A stretch of DNA of 64,000 nt from Diphasiastrum complanatum (Eukaryota; Streptophyta; Lycopodiopsida; Lycopodiales; Lycopodiaceae), in the NCBI GenBank assembly GCA_029204225.1, contig CM055110.1:48676461-48740460 (forward strand). The letters run 5' to 3'. The position numbers and the translations under genes were made by a program. This document shows, in pieces, positions 1 to 10,250 of the stretch. Every line of letters starts with the position of its first letter. The stretch's first letter is position 1. The notes beneath the pieces were generated by a model that had not been told where the DNA came from, ran no database searches, and saw only the letters and a list, made by a program, of their open reading frames with translations.

Positions 1-49
1 TGTTCTGCAAAAGAAAAGAAAAATTTGGTATTATACTCTGTACATGGTA

Positions 50-860
50 CGACTCTATTTACACATAATATGGCTTAATTTTGTCAATGTTTACACGAGT
101 CTTGAATATGCCACCTCCTATTTCAGCTAACTTAGCTATGTTGTATTCGTACAATGTTTTTATTACGTATGGTCTAGTTCAATGCATACCAAATTGAGGC
201 ATTAGCTCGTGCCTAGTGTCATAATACAAGACCAGTTGTCCTTGGCTAAACTTGTAATTCAGAATTTTTCTATTATGCATTGCTTTCATGACTTTTTAAT
301 GGGTCTCTTGATGCACTAAGGAGGTCAATTGTTGCTCGTCCAACTCTTAAAAGACATTGATACGTTGTTGGATGGACTCTTTCCTGCCTAGATTGTGAGA
401 CATAGCCCGTCTTAAGGATGGTAGTTCTATTTCAATAGGCAGGACACATTCTTGTCCATATACCAGGAAGAAAGGAGTGTGATTCGTACTAGTTTTGTAG
501 GTTACATTGTAAGCCCACAAAGCAACATATAATTTCTTATCCCAGTCCCTCTTGTTTTCAGCTACTATTTTTTGTAATAAGGACATCAACTATTTGTTTG
601 TACTTTCGGCTTGGCCGTTCACTTGAGGGTGATAAGGAGTACTTTTTTGATGTTTAATTAGTAATTGTTTCGTCAGACTCTCTATAATTTTGTTCAGAAA
701 GTGGGTTCCTTGATCTAAAATTAGTTCTCTAGGAGCTCCAAATCTACCAATGACTTGCTCTAACAGGAATCATGCCGTTTCTTTGGCATTCCCTTTAGGC
801 ACTGCCTTTGCTTTGGCCCACTTAGTAAAGTAGTCTGTAGCTACGAGGTGAAGATGCTGG
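50..860 (-). pseudogene. Integrase core and C-terminal region, G1 gypsy (broken)
   Basis: Minus-strand translation shows TDYFTKWAKAKAV, then LDQGTHFLNK, then YHPQVNGQAESTNK, then WAYNVTYKTSTNHTPFFLVYGQE. These are the second half of a gypsy integrase core with the second Asp and the Glu of the DDE triad present. Two in-frame stops interrupt it, one before FLLEQVIG and one just after STNK. Further left, at 1-330, the same protein appears to continue as the C-terminal module (GQLVLYYDTRHELMPQFG) with more stops. The first catalytic Asp region is missing because 861-1010 holds other sequence. No active product is expected. Confidence 0.8.
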
Positions 861-1010
861 GTGAATTGGACCTATAAAGTTGATCCCCCATTTTTTGAAT
901 GGTATTTGAACTTGGATAGGAATGAGGGATTTAGTCCGATTTACCCTAGTCTATACTCTTTGGCAAATGAGGGTATTCCGATTTACCCTAGTCTCTACTC
1001 ATTGCCACAA
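861..1010. repeat. Foreign insert with 42-bp tandem repeat inside G1 integrase
   Basis: The stretch between the integrase zinc-binding region and the core does not translate as integrase on the minus strand. It contains two near-identical units starting CCGATTTACCCTAGTCT at about 936 and 978, a period of 42 bp. The sequence seems to replace the part of integrase carrying the first catalytic Asp. Confidence 0.5.
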
Positions 1011-1226
1011 ATGTCCCAAAGCTCTAGCATGAGCATGTGCATCCTTGAATAATGTTGGCCACCAATATCCTGCTCTTAAGATTTTCTGACCTGGTAGTTG
1101 ACCAGCAAAGTGTCCTCCACAGGCAGAATCATGACATTCCTCTAGGATGAAACTTGTCTCTTTAAGAGTCACACATCTTCTATAAATTCCTTCTACTCCT
1201 CTTCGATATAGGATTCCTTTTAGCAA
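999..1226 (-). pseudogene. Integrase zinc-binding (H2C2) region, G1 gypsy
   Basis: The translation contains EECHDSACGGHFAGQ and KILRAGYWWPTLFKDAHAHA, the usual signature of the N-terminal H2C2 domain of Ty3/gypsy integrase, here without the CxxC that should follow. The plus-strand relative at about 56250-56420 retains the same string and then a DICQ motif. This is a fragment of the polyprotein rather than a separate gene. Confidence 0.8.
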
Positions 1227-1247
1227 TGCGAAATTTAAGGCTTGTGT

Positions 1248-2650
1248 CTATAGCTTCCCCTTCTCTTGAGGGGTCATTGTGTCTGGTGTTTTTAAAGTAG
1301 ATAGATAGGTAGCTAAATTAGCATACCATTCTGTGATCATGGTAATGTCTATTCGCAATAGGTCACATAAATGATCATTTTTCCAATCACTATCATTGGT
1401 CGTAATATTTCCCAACTCGCATATGCAATCATTTAGACCTTGTAATCGTGGTGGTTTGCTTTGTAATTCATAATCAAATTCTTGCAAGGACAAAATACAT
1501 TTCATTAAGCGACCAGGTGGCTCCAACTTGTTCATCGTCAGTGTCACTGCTTCAATCTTTGTAAAAACTGCTACTTTCCAGTGTAGAAGATAGTGCCTAA
1601 ATTTAGTAGCGGCATATGCAATTCCTAGACAGATCTTCTTGGCTTTTGTATACTTGAGTTCTGCTGCATTTAGCTTACAACCAACAAAGGTGATTGGATG
1701 ATAGACTTTATCCCATATTTGACCTAGACAACAGTTTTGTGTCTGTAGTAGTACTGGTAAATACGTAAAATTCGTGATCATACATCGATGGTTTCAATAT
1801 TGGGGCTTTTGCTAAAGTTTCTTTCAGGTTTTGAAAGGATTGTTCACATTCCTCATTCCAATTCCACTCAGATTCCTCTTGTAGTAATCCAATCATAGGG
1901 TAGGTTATTGAGGCATAGGCCATTACGTAGTTTTTATGATAGCCTGTCCCTCCTAAGAAAGATTGTAATTGGGTAACTATGGAAGGTGACATAATGGCTA
2001 AAAGCATCGCGACCTTTTCTGGATCAGTGGCTATACCATAATGACTGATAACATGTCCTAATAGCACACCATAGGGTACTCCGAATATACACTTGCTGGC
2101 ATTCAGGGCTATACAAGTAGTAGCACACTTCTGAAAACATTTTTCAAGTATTGCCAAATGTTCTTTAACAGAAGATGCTCCACATAAATCATCCATAAAG
2201 ATTTTCAAGTTTTTGTACAAGATATCTTCAAAATTTTCATTCATAAATCTTTGATAAGTGGCTGGAGCATTTGATAAACCAAAAGGCATAACATAATAGG
2301 AAAAGACTCCAAAGGTGGTGGTGAAAGTGGTTTTAAGCTTAGTTTCTTTGGCAATTGCTATTTGATTATAGGCAGCAAAACAATCCATGAAAAAGTAGAT
2401 TTCTCTCCCTGCCAATTCTTCTATCACTTGGTCTATAAAAGGTAGTGGGTAATAATGCTTTCTCGTATGCTTGTTCAGTTGCTTATAGTCGACACAAACT
2501 CAAATTTGAGAAGCATTCTTTTTTGGTCGTGGGACTATCGGTGAACACCATTCACTATTGTCCACACGAAAGATCAACCCAACTTCTTTCAATCGTTCTA
2601 ATTCCTTTAGTACTCCTTCTTTCATGTGAAATGACAATCTCTATTGTTTC
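1248..2650 (-). pseudogene. Reverse transcriptase and RNase H, G1 gypsy (broken)
   Basis: The RT begins near 2650 with KEGVLKELERLKEVGLIF and SEWCSPIVPRPKK. It continues through YYPLPFIDQVIEELAGRE, FSYYVMPFGLSNAPATYQRF, the catalytic FMDD (in IFMDDLCG) and GVLLGHVISHYGIATDPEK. RNase H follows (QIWDKVYHPITFVGCKLNAAE, EFDYELQSKPPRLQGLND). An in-frame TGA at 2502-2500 falls in the RT before VCVDYKQLNKH, and a frame change occurs near 1710-1780. FMDD has Phe-Met where many gypsy RTs have Tyr-Val, but both Asp residues are kept. The protein would have copied element RNA into DNA in a virus-like particle, but this copy is dead. Confidence 0.88.
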
Positions 2651-2668
2651 TACCTAATGGGTTTAGCA

Positions 2669-3640
2669 TCAGGTTTCAGGGGAATAGTATGCTTCACTAA
2701 ATCTCTGGATTTTCTCTAGTATTTCTTTTCCTTGTCCACTATAGGTCATCACCATCACTTCTTCTTTTATTAGTGGTTCAATATCAATCAAGTTGATGGG
2801 AGGTCTCTCTACCTCTACCTTGGTTTTTACTTTCTCAGAAGGAGTGTATCTAGTGTCTCTCTGGAGAAACATCATTTGTCTTGAAGGTCCTCCTCCATTG
2901 CTTTCAGGAGGTCTATGATTGATTGGGCCAGGGATATGATTTCCAGTGTTCAATGCCTCTCTTTGACTCCAACATCTATCTTCTAGATGTTCCTTTTTTT
3001 TGCAATACGCACAAACCATATTTGGACAGTTTCTATTGAGGTGGTTGCCTTGACAATGTCGACATACTAATGGTGGGAGCATATCCGTGTTACGTCTTTG
3101 TCCAATTCACGTTTGAAGGTAGGGTAGAACTATTCTCGTTCATCACATTCATGTACCCTTTCAACATGGCTTTTACATCATCTATCCCCGAGTTAGATCC
3201 ACTACTCTCATATCCCCTCTCCACTTGTATATTTCTAGCAGTTGTTGCTGGATTTGCATCCCCTCTGAGTTTCTCGGTTGGTTTCTAGGAGGATCATTTC
3301 TACTTTGAACTGGTTGATATGGTTCTACAATCTGTATTGGTACTGGCATATTGGTGCTTCTTCCTGCAACTAGATTTGCTTCCCACATATCGCTCTTAAG
3401 GTTCAAACTGTTTATGGCTTGTGATATCTTAGATGATTGGGCAATGGCTATATGTGCATTTTTCGCTACTATTGCTTTTGCTACCGCTTCATCTATCAAC
3501 TGGGGATTGCTCTGTCTTACTATCAACTGTAGGTCATTCTTCAATCCTCGCAGGAAGAAAGTCATAAGTAACTGCAACGGTAGTGCTATAGTGGCTCCTA
3601 CTTGCCTCGAAAGTTCAAAGTGAATAATAAACCATCGATA
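2669..3640 (-). pseudogene. Gag, G1 gypsy (broken)
   Basis: Two open stretches (3577-3182 and 3082-2669) encode a Gag-like protein. The first has the capsid-like string TFFLRGLKNDLQLIVRQSNP. The second has two Cys-rich motifs, CRHCQGNHLNRNC and CAYCKKKEHLEDRC, both matching the CX2CX4HX4C zinc knuckle that binds RNA. Upstream, to about 3760, broken coding with TEYTPHRTIDGLL is readable. Frame breaks separate the parts. Confidence 0.78.
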
Positions 3641-3785
3641 GTTCTATGTGGGGTATATTCAGTCAGGAATAATCTATGAAAGGTCTCTATGTCTTCGATT
3701 GATTCTCTGGATAGACTTTAGTACCATTTTCTCATAGTTCTTGTCAAGGTAATCATAAAGTGGACATTTTGCTTTAAAGAATACT

Positions 3786-4425
3786 GTTAATAAGATTTTG
3801 ACCGCCAAGTATTGGTGTCCTACCATGTTCCAGAATGTTTTCATTTATATCCGATCTTGTGATCCATGCCAGAGATCTGGTAGACCAACCAAATCCATGA
3901 ATTGGCCATTGACACCAATAATTCCACTTGCACCATCTGAAAAGTGGGGGATTGACTTTGCCGGACCAATTACGCCAGATTATGCAACGAAGAATGTTGA
4001 AGCGGAAGCGACAAAATGAAACGATGCGAAAATTGTCACTGCTTTTCTATTCAAATTTATAATTGCACATTATGGGTGTCCTCTTGAATTAGTCAGTGAT
4101 CTTGGTACTCATTTTCTAAATGATACAATCTGTTTAATGACGACATATTTTCTCATCAAGCATAGAAAGACAATCTCGTATAATCCGAAAGTTAATGGAT
4201 TAATTGAAAGAGCGAATGGAATTTTATGCAAGATCCTTAATAAGATTACTATTGCACATGCTACAGACTGGGATCAAAAGCTACCTTCAGTGCTCTTGGC
4301 ATATAGAAATACTGAAAAGATTACATATAGAAATACCGAAAAGATTATAAGGATTCCTTATTTCCTTACATATTGTATGCATCCAATTTTTCCGATTGAA
4401 CTCGAGGTGCCAACTTTTTGAATAC
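3786..4425 (+). pseudogene. Gypsy integrase fragment, family G2
   Basis: The translation carries TAKYWCPTMF, SCDPCQRSGRPTK, EKWGIDFAGPI, DYATKNVEAEATK, LVSDLGTHFLND and NGLIERANGILCK. It matches the integrase of the minus-strand G2 element at 43573-44358 nearly word for word. Compared with that copy it lacks about 15 residues between GPI and DYATK, has a stop after EATK, and has an in-frame 24-bp tandem duplication (4300-4323 and 4324-4347, one difference). It is an orphan fragment with no LTR beside it. Confidence 0.85.
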
Positions 4426-5215
4426 AAGCAAATTTGCTTTTAATACCCTGCAATCATGGATCTCATGATTACTACATTTGCAATACTTACATAACATCTT
4501 CTTCTTCGATTGTGAATTTGATAATTGCTTTTTGACTTTGTGTCGGCTTATAATTTGATGTGGACTACTTAGGGCTTTTCTTCTTCTATCATTTTGAGCC
4601 TTTGTTGACATATAGAGCATGAGATGACGAGGTCAAAGAGGTCTCTTGAATTCTTCAGTTGTCTTCTTGCAGCAACATAGTGATAGCTCTAGTGAGAGTT
4701 AAATCTGAGTGTGTCGATATGATCATCACCCAATTTTCATACGTAGAAGAGAAAGAAATGCCATGATTGTGTCTTGATCATCGAAGATTGATCTGACAGC
4801 TGCCATCTATTGCAAGAGATTCTTAGACTGGTTAATGTGATTCTGAAGTGAATCACCATTGGACATCTTGAGTGTGAAGAACTTTCTCCTTAGATGCAAC
4901 TTGGAAGTCAAGTCCCTCGCATCATATAGTGAGCTCATGATGTCCCATACTTCTTTCGAAGTTTGAGCTTCATATATGTGGCCAATCTGAGTGTTTGATA
5001 TATTGAGAATAATAAGCACGAAAGCTTTACCATCCTTCAATTTTCACTTTGAGTGGGCTGTGTCGTCTTCAAGCTTCACTTCGATACTTGTGACAACATC
5101 TTAAAACTTGTTGGAGATTAGCAATGTTTACATCTTAAATTTTCACATATAGTAATTGAATTCATTCAGCTTGTCTGCAATGAGGCTGACTTTACTTTGA
5201 AAATCCATCTGGAAG
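4420..5215 (-). pseudogene. Ty1/copia gag remnant
   Basis: Minus-strand reading starts near 5215 with MDFQSKVSLIADKLN, continues as KDGKAFVLIILNISNTQIGH and EVWDIMSSLYDARDLTSKLHLRRKFF, and ends with a zinc knuckle CKYCKCSNHEIHDC. These are copia Gag features. Several stops and frame breaks are visible. The plus-strand remnant at 27882-28380 is a relative (DDKAFALIILNILDTQIGH, VWDVMNSLYDVRDVTNKLNLRRKFF), so both come from one copia family. Confidence 0.82.
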
Positions 5216-5447
5216 TTGGTCTGTCGACAAATCAATGTCTTAAGAATGATACCATATGTCGCTACAATCGGAAATCAATTATTTGATACTGAAATTTGAT
5301 ATCACAAATTGAAGATTAAGAGCAAGTGACATGCTCTTAAAAGAATTTGATACTATAAAAAATATTTAAGAACATCGCTCTAATAATAGGTATATCTGAT
5401 ACCATGAAGAGTATCTAATATTTTCGCTATGATACTTGTTGGAAGTG

Positions 5448-6125
5448 TTGGATTATTCTACTATTGGAGTGATACATTTAATGTACATCCATTTCATCAT
5501 CTAGTCCTGCAGTTTTATTTGTGTTCCTACACACTCTGTAGAAATACTCAAAAATCACTCAATAGGTGGCTTCGACATATCAGACAACATCCGATATATC
5601 GAGAATGCCAATGAAAGTCAAAGGAGTCGACCATGTCGAAGAAGTAGCTGTTCCGTCTCATACAAAGCTAAAGACTTTCCCTAACTATGAAAGTAAATTC
5701 TTGGGATGTTTTAACTGGATAGATGCCAGCCCATTACGCTAACTATCGATTGCAATTGTGACTTGATTAGTTGTCCTACCAGATGAGCTTAATCTATTTT
5801 GGTATAAATAGCTGATCATTGAAGATTTCTACATTATTTCATTTTTTGAGCTCTATTCGAGTATTGCTATTTGCGCTATTGTTTATGAATGGAAGTGCAT
5901 TAAATAGAGTTTTCAGTTACTTAGAGATAACATAGAGTACGCAGTTTCGTCCATCATTGTTTTGTGCTCTCATCATGATTTGTACATGCTGCTTACTGAA
6001 TCAATCTATCTTCTTATTGCATTCAGTATCATGTCAGAATGTATGCTTCTCATTAGTTATTTGTAACTGATAAATCTCTTATAGTTTCATTTGTTATGTT
6101 GAATACTTCAACGTTGCAATATTAA
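5448..6125 (+). repeat. Copia LTR remnant (plus orientation)
   Basis: It begins TGTTGGATTATTC, like the LTR start at 26035 (TGTTGGATTTATC). Its right part, 5935-6125, is closely similar to 13745-13935 and more weakly to 27180-27300. The LTR end is lost in the TA-rich microsatellite at 6125. The neighbouring copia gag remnant runs in the opposite direction, so the two may derive from different insertions. Confidence 0.55.
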
Positions 6126-6180
6126 TATGTATATATGTATATTTATATATATTTATATATAATATACACACACACACACG
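6125..6180. repeat. TA-rich then CA microsatellite
   Basis: ATATGTATATATGTATATTTATATATA-type sequence runs into six CA units. An inverted counterpart lies at about 14325-14390, next to the same LTR-derived sequence. Confidence 0.85.
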
Positions 6181-6600
6181 TACTAGTGGGTATGCTTGTC
6201 ATTGACGAGCGACCACCAATGATATGGGTGGCGGCTTGTGGTCGAGATGTGTGGATGATGCTCAGAGCGGGCGATTGATGATCTACTTAGCCATCCTCTC
6301 CCTCCCCATGGTTTGTGGCACATGTTTTTTATTCTCAATTTTTTTGGTGACACGAGGCATTGCACGTTCCCCTCCATGTTGCTGAGAGAGTGGAAATGTA
6401 AAGGGGATTTGTGCCAAGGCCCACCACCTTTCTCCCCCGAGGCTAAATGCTCCCCTTCCTCCCCCCACTCCCACCCTCACCAAATTTTTTTCTTTTGTGG
6501 GGCTTGGGGATAGGGCCTCTTTCTTTTTTCGAGAGGAAGGGAGAGGGTGCAAAAAAAATAAAGAGTCTCCTTAAGCAAGCAACTCTCCCCCCCCAAATCA
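6180..6600. other. Intergenic, pyrimidine-rich; no gene seen
   Basis: Both strands have open frames here, but they come from C-rich and T-rich low-complexity sequence, lack recognisable domains and overlap each other. I see no supported gene. Confidence 0.5.
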
Positions 6601-6850
6601 GAGATAGAATGTGGCCTGAGGTCGTCTCATTGTGGCCTGTCATGTAGGCCTGCCACATGGCAAACCATGCAGGCTTGGGGTTTGCCATGTGGCAAGCCAC
6701 ATAGGCCTACCATAGGCTTCTCTAGTAGGCCACATATGCATGTAATAGGCCTGCTATCTGCCAAGCTTGTCACAGGCTACCACATGGCAAGCCACGTAGG
6801 TCAGAAACATGGTAAATTATGCAGACTTGGGGTTGCCACATTTAGGTGGA
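6600..6850. repeat. GCCATGTGGC/GCCACATGGC repeat array 1
   Basis: At least three copies of GCCACATGGC or its reverse complement occur within longer degenerate units of the kind TTGCCATGTGGCAAGCCAC, with GGCTTGGGGTTTGCC and TAGGCCTGCCA between them. The motif is a short imperfect palindrome, GCCA-TG-TGGC. Array 2 at 14420-14775 has the same units, mostly in the opposite orientation. Confidence 0.75.
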
Positions 6851-6959
6851 TGGTTCTCTCACCGTCACCCTGAGGATTGAGAGTCGAGACCTGAAAGATC
6901 GTTCTTTGAAGAGAAATGTCTTGTTTTTTTGCTTGTATGTGCAATTTATTCATGAATGT

Positions 6960-7200
6960 GTGTGTGTGTGAGAGAGAGAGCACTGCCACGAGGACACAAA
7001 TGAGGAGGACGATGCGAATGATAGGATCTTGAGGACGAGGTGAGTGAGAGGGAGAGATGTGAGTTAGAGGAGAGAGACAGAGAGAGGGGGTAGAGAGACA
7101 GATGATGATTTCTGAGAGCACAAGGAGAGATGTGAGGGAGAGAGCCAAAGAGGTTAGAGAGAGAGAGAGAGGACGAGTAGTGAGAGCGGAGGGAGAGAAT
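6960..7200. repeat. Purine-rich GA/GT low-complexity tract
   Basis: A GT run followed by interrupted GAGAGA stretches extends to about 7196. No coding potential is credible here. Confidence 0.8.
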
Positions 7201-7204
7201 TTTT

Positions 7205-8115
7205 TATTGGATTTAGGGTTTTTTAGGGTTAGAATTTTTTAGGGTTTCGATATAAATAATAGCAATAAGTGAAAGAGAGACAATTGAGCATGGACTTTTT
7301 GTGACAAAATTATCCATCCAAAGATTCACCCATGAATTGCCATGCCAAGTAAATGTCAGCTAAAGTAGTAATTATCAATGTCTGTTGTGTGGAATGTGTG
7401 GAGATTTTACATTGGTTTTTTCTATCTTTTTAGTGATTTGTAATGCAAAAAATAAGTTGGCATTGGGACTTCCACGACATATATTTTTTTCTATGCTAAC
7501 CTCATATTCTTTGGTGGAATTCGCATCGAAAGGGTTTGGGTGTGGAACTTCCATGCAAATTTGTTGCCAAAAGTTTGGCTAGGTTTGGGCCTCGATGTGA
7601 TACATTCTGTTGTTATGCCAAGATAAATGATCTCATGTATGTGCACCCACAAAGATGTGTTTCTTTTTTTGGACTTTAGGTTCATTGTGTACAAGTTGTT
7701 TTGTAATACAAGCCCAATGAGTTGTTGTATTTTGACCCATTAGAATCATTAAAAATAGCAAAGTACATCTTTATTAGATTTATTTTCATGTATGACATTG
7801 ATCTCTTTGCACAATAGAATATTTCAAACAGATTGTTTACAATTGATACTACTCATTTGTTTGATTTTCATGTAAGATTTCAAAATCATTTCATTGGAAT
7901 AATCTACTTTTCTTTACATGATTTTCTTTTACTATGTGCCTTGAGAGATATGTATGCCTAAATATCCATCTCTTCACATAGGGTTTACTCACATAGGGTT
8001 TACACCCTATGTGAAGTGTGAGCATGAGAGTGCTTTGCAACGTATTTTGCTTTAATATTATTTTTTATGGACTCTTGGATTTTGGTCTTTCAACCAAATG
8101 GCCATGAGATGGCCC
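7205..8115. other. AT-rich region upstream of BTB gene
   Basis: About 900 bp with no supported gene. It contains a perfect 10-bp inverted repeat, CACATAGGGT at 7990-7999 and ACCCTATGTG at 8004-8013, around a 4-base loop, with another copy of CATAGGGTTTAC just to its left. This could hold part of the BTB gene promoter. Confidence 0.4.
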
Positions 8116-8122
8116 TATAAAT
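8116..8122 (+). promoter_or_regulatory. Candidate TATA box of the BTB gene
   Basis: TATAAAT lies 107 bp before the ATG at 8223. Transcription normally starts about 25-35 bp after such a box, so the in-frame ATG at 8124 would fall upstream of the transcript start. This favours 8223 as the start codon. No experiment supports it here. Confidence 0.45.
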
Positions 8123-8222
8123 TATGGCGCTATTCCTGTGTTGGATCGTGCTTTTGGCGAAGAAGCTTATTAATAATTTTCTCCATCACCTGATAGCAAA
8201 GACGTTCTATCGATCGATAGAT

Positions 8223-9659
8223 ATGGCGAAGGTGGTGTCGAAGCATGGCGCCGTGACTTGTCAGAGGTGCAACGGGCTGCTTTGCCTTGTGAAGGAGAAG
8301 GCTTACATCGAAGACGCCTATTGCGAGAGCTGCCATGAGGTGTTTCGTGGCCGGATGCATAACACGCTGCAGGAAAAAGAGGAGCAGCTTAAGTTCCTGC
8401 GTAGCTGGGATCCCTCCACCATGTACAAGCCTCATGCTGATGTCGCTTTCCACACTTCTGACGGCAAATGCGTTCATGCTCACATGGCTATCCTGGTACG
8501 TGCTTGCGTCGACATTTCTTGCTCGAATCGCATTTTCGCATGACGTAGTTAGTTGTGAGGTTGTTATGGCAACAGAATGCTTGTTATCTCAATGTTTTTG
8601 AGTTGGAGGAACACTTTACTAGCCCAACGTTGCATTGAATTACAGTTTGAACCTTCAATCGGTTCACACCAGGTTTATCAACGAAGTGTTAGCTGAAAAA
8701 AAAAACATTTGCTTTTCCAAGTCCACGAGCTTGTAAAGAATGATGTATGGGAAGTTAATCAATTATGGTCCATGATAAACAGCTTCATCTGTGGTCTTAG
8801 CATTTAATCTCATAAAAGATTATTACTTCTTTTCTACTTATGCTACGTGTTGTAACTCATGCCATTTTCAGGTGAGTAAATCAACTGTGTTGAAAGCCAT
8901 GTTCGCCTCTCATGTGAAGGAAAACTCTGATGGGATAGTAAAAATTGAAGATATCACATTTGATGAACTGGATAAATTTCTACGATTTCTTTATACTGCA
9001 GTTGTCAGCAGCCATGATCTGGAGAAGCATGCAATTGCACTACTTCATGCTGCAGAGAAATACAACGTAAAGCCCTTGAAATCTACTTGTGAAGAATATT
9101 TAGCAAAACATGTTACTGGGGAAAATGTTTGCAATGTGTTGGAACTTGCTTGCAAATTTGATTCAAGAATAATGAGAGAAAGTGTACTCGGTCTGGTTTT
9201 GACGAAGGATTTCCTAAATCAAAATATGCTCAGTACAGTTATTAAATCTTTGAAGGAGGTATCAACATTTGAAGGATACAAAAGCTACAATGAGAAACAT
9301 GCTCAGTTGATAACAGAACTTTTTGAAGGACTTGTGCAACGATTACCAGGTAAGAAAAAATTGAGGGATACTAGAGAATCCATTCCAAGTGCGTGAAACC
9401 ATCCTGTTCAGCACCTTTTTTTTCTTAATGCATGCCGCTGATTGAAGTGTTTTGTTTTCCACTCTGTTTCGTTGAAGCCACTTTGTTTGTTGATCATATT
9501 CACATGACAAAATATATGATGTTTTCAGGTGCGATCGAGGATGGATCAACAGGGAGAGATCTAGCGGACGAGGAAGTAAAGTTTTATCAAACGGAGGAGG
9601 ATAATATTTTCACTCCCTCGTGTCAAAGTTCTTCGCTGGAGGGCCGAGGCCTCGAGTAG
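8223..9659 (+). CDS. BTB/POZ domain protein (three exons)
   Basis: Exons are 8223-8495, 8872-9349 and 9529-9659, with introns 8496-8871 (GTACGT..TTTCAG) and 9350-9528 (GTAAGA..TTTCAG). They join in phase to give 293 residues. An N-terminal CX2C pair (C13, C16) and a second one (C34, C37) could bind zinc, followed by a short charged helix (LQEKEEQLKFLRSW). The BTB fold spans roughly residues 68-175: HADVAFHTSDGK, then HMAILVSKSTVLKAMF split exactly by intron 1, then FDELDKFLRFLYT. A BACK-like helical region follows (YNVKPLKSTCEEYLAKH). In layout it resembles plant BTB proteins of the At4g08455 kind, from memory. BTB proteins commonly form dimers and act as Cullin-3 ubiquitin-ligase adaptors, but the substrate is unknown. 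No frame damage is seen. An ATG at 8124 could add 33 residues, but lies just behind the TATA box. Confidence 0.85.
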
Positions 9660-10250
9660 GATTGCCTTAGCGATGTGGCCCAATTTTGTCGATTTAAATT
9701 TTTTCTTTTTTAGATAGACTGTAGACATGGTTTGAATTCAATTCTTGCTCATGCCATGAACTGCTTCATCCCTTATTGAGACTAGAGGGGAAGCTCTCTA
9801 TGTTCTTTCCCTTCATTGCTTTGAACTGTATAGATTGCTTCAGGATTCACCTCAAAGCAGGAGGCTTTTAAAGTTTGGTGGTCTTGTATTGGATTGAGAA
9901 TTAACCATGTTACTAAAGGAATCTATGCCAAAGAGGAGTCTGATCTAGTGATACAATCCCTTGGCATACATTACCAACTTTGGGATGATTGGACCAGTGT
10001 CTGAGTCCCCTTTCACCCTTGACACATTATGTACTATGGGTTGTTTGAACCATGTCTTTGAGTCTCGCTTTTATCAGTAACCAAAGCCTATTGCTAGTGT
10101 TGTTTGATATATGATTAGTTTTTGGGTTTTGGCTTAACGTTAATGATTGTAAAATCCAAGACATAGCTTTGGCCTATTGAAGCTGAAATATCTCTAGCTT
10201 GAATGCCTTGTTCAAATAATAAAGTTATCTATTTTGTGTGTACACTAGTT
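9660..10250 (+). other. 3' flank of the BTB gene with candidate polyadenylation signal
   Basis: Sequence after the stop is T-rich and non-coding. An AATAAA lies at 10218-10223 and may be a poly(A) signal, although plant signals are loose and an earlier site is possible. Confidence 0.35.

Larger units (their letters stand above)
30..3640 (-). mobile_element. Decayed Ty3/gypsy LTR retrotransposon, family G1 (partial)
   Basis: Reading the minus strand from right to left gives gag (about 3640-2669), reverse transcriptase and RNase H (2650-1248), the integrase zinc-binding region (1226-999) and the integrase core and C-terminal region (860-50). This order is that of Ty3/gypsy. Many stops and frame breaks make it non-functional. 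Its 3' LTR would lie left of the window, and no 5' LTR or primer site was found at the gag end near 3640, where a plus-strand gypsy scrap starts. A second, plus-strand copy of the same family lies at 55390-56560. I do not assign a lineage. Confidence 0.85.

Noticed and set aside
6183-6700. Overlapping open frames on both strands
   Set aside because: They arise from T-, C- and A-rich low complexity, have no domains and overlap one another.
8124-8222. Longer N-terminus of the BTB protein starting at 8124
   Set aside because: This ATG lies 2 bp after the candidate TATA box, so it would precede the transcript start; the added residues are hydrophobic and unlike the rest.
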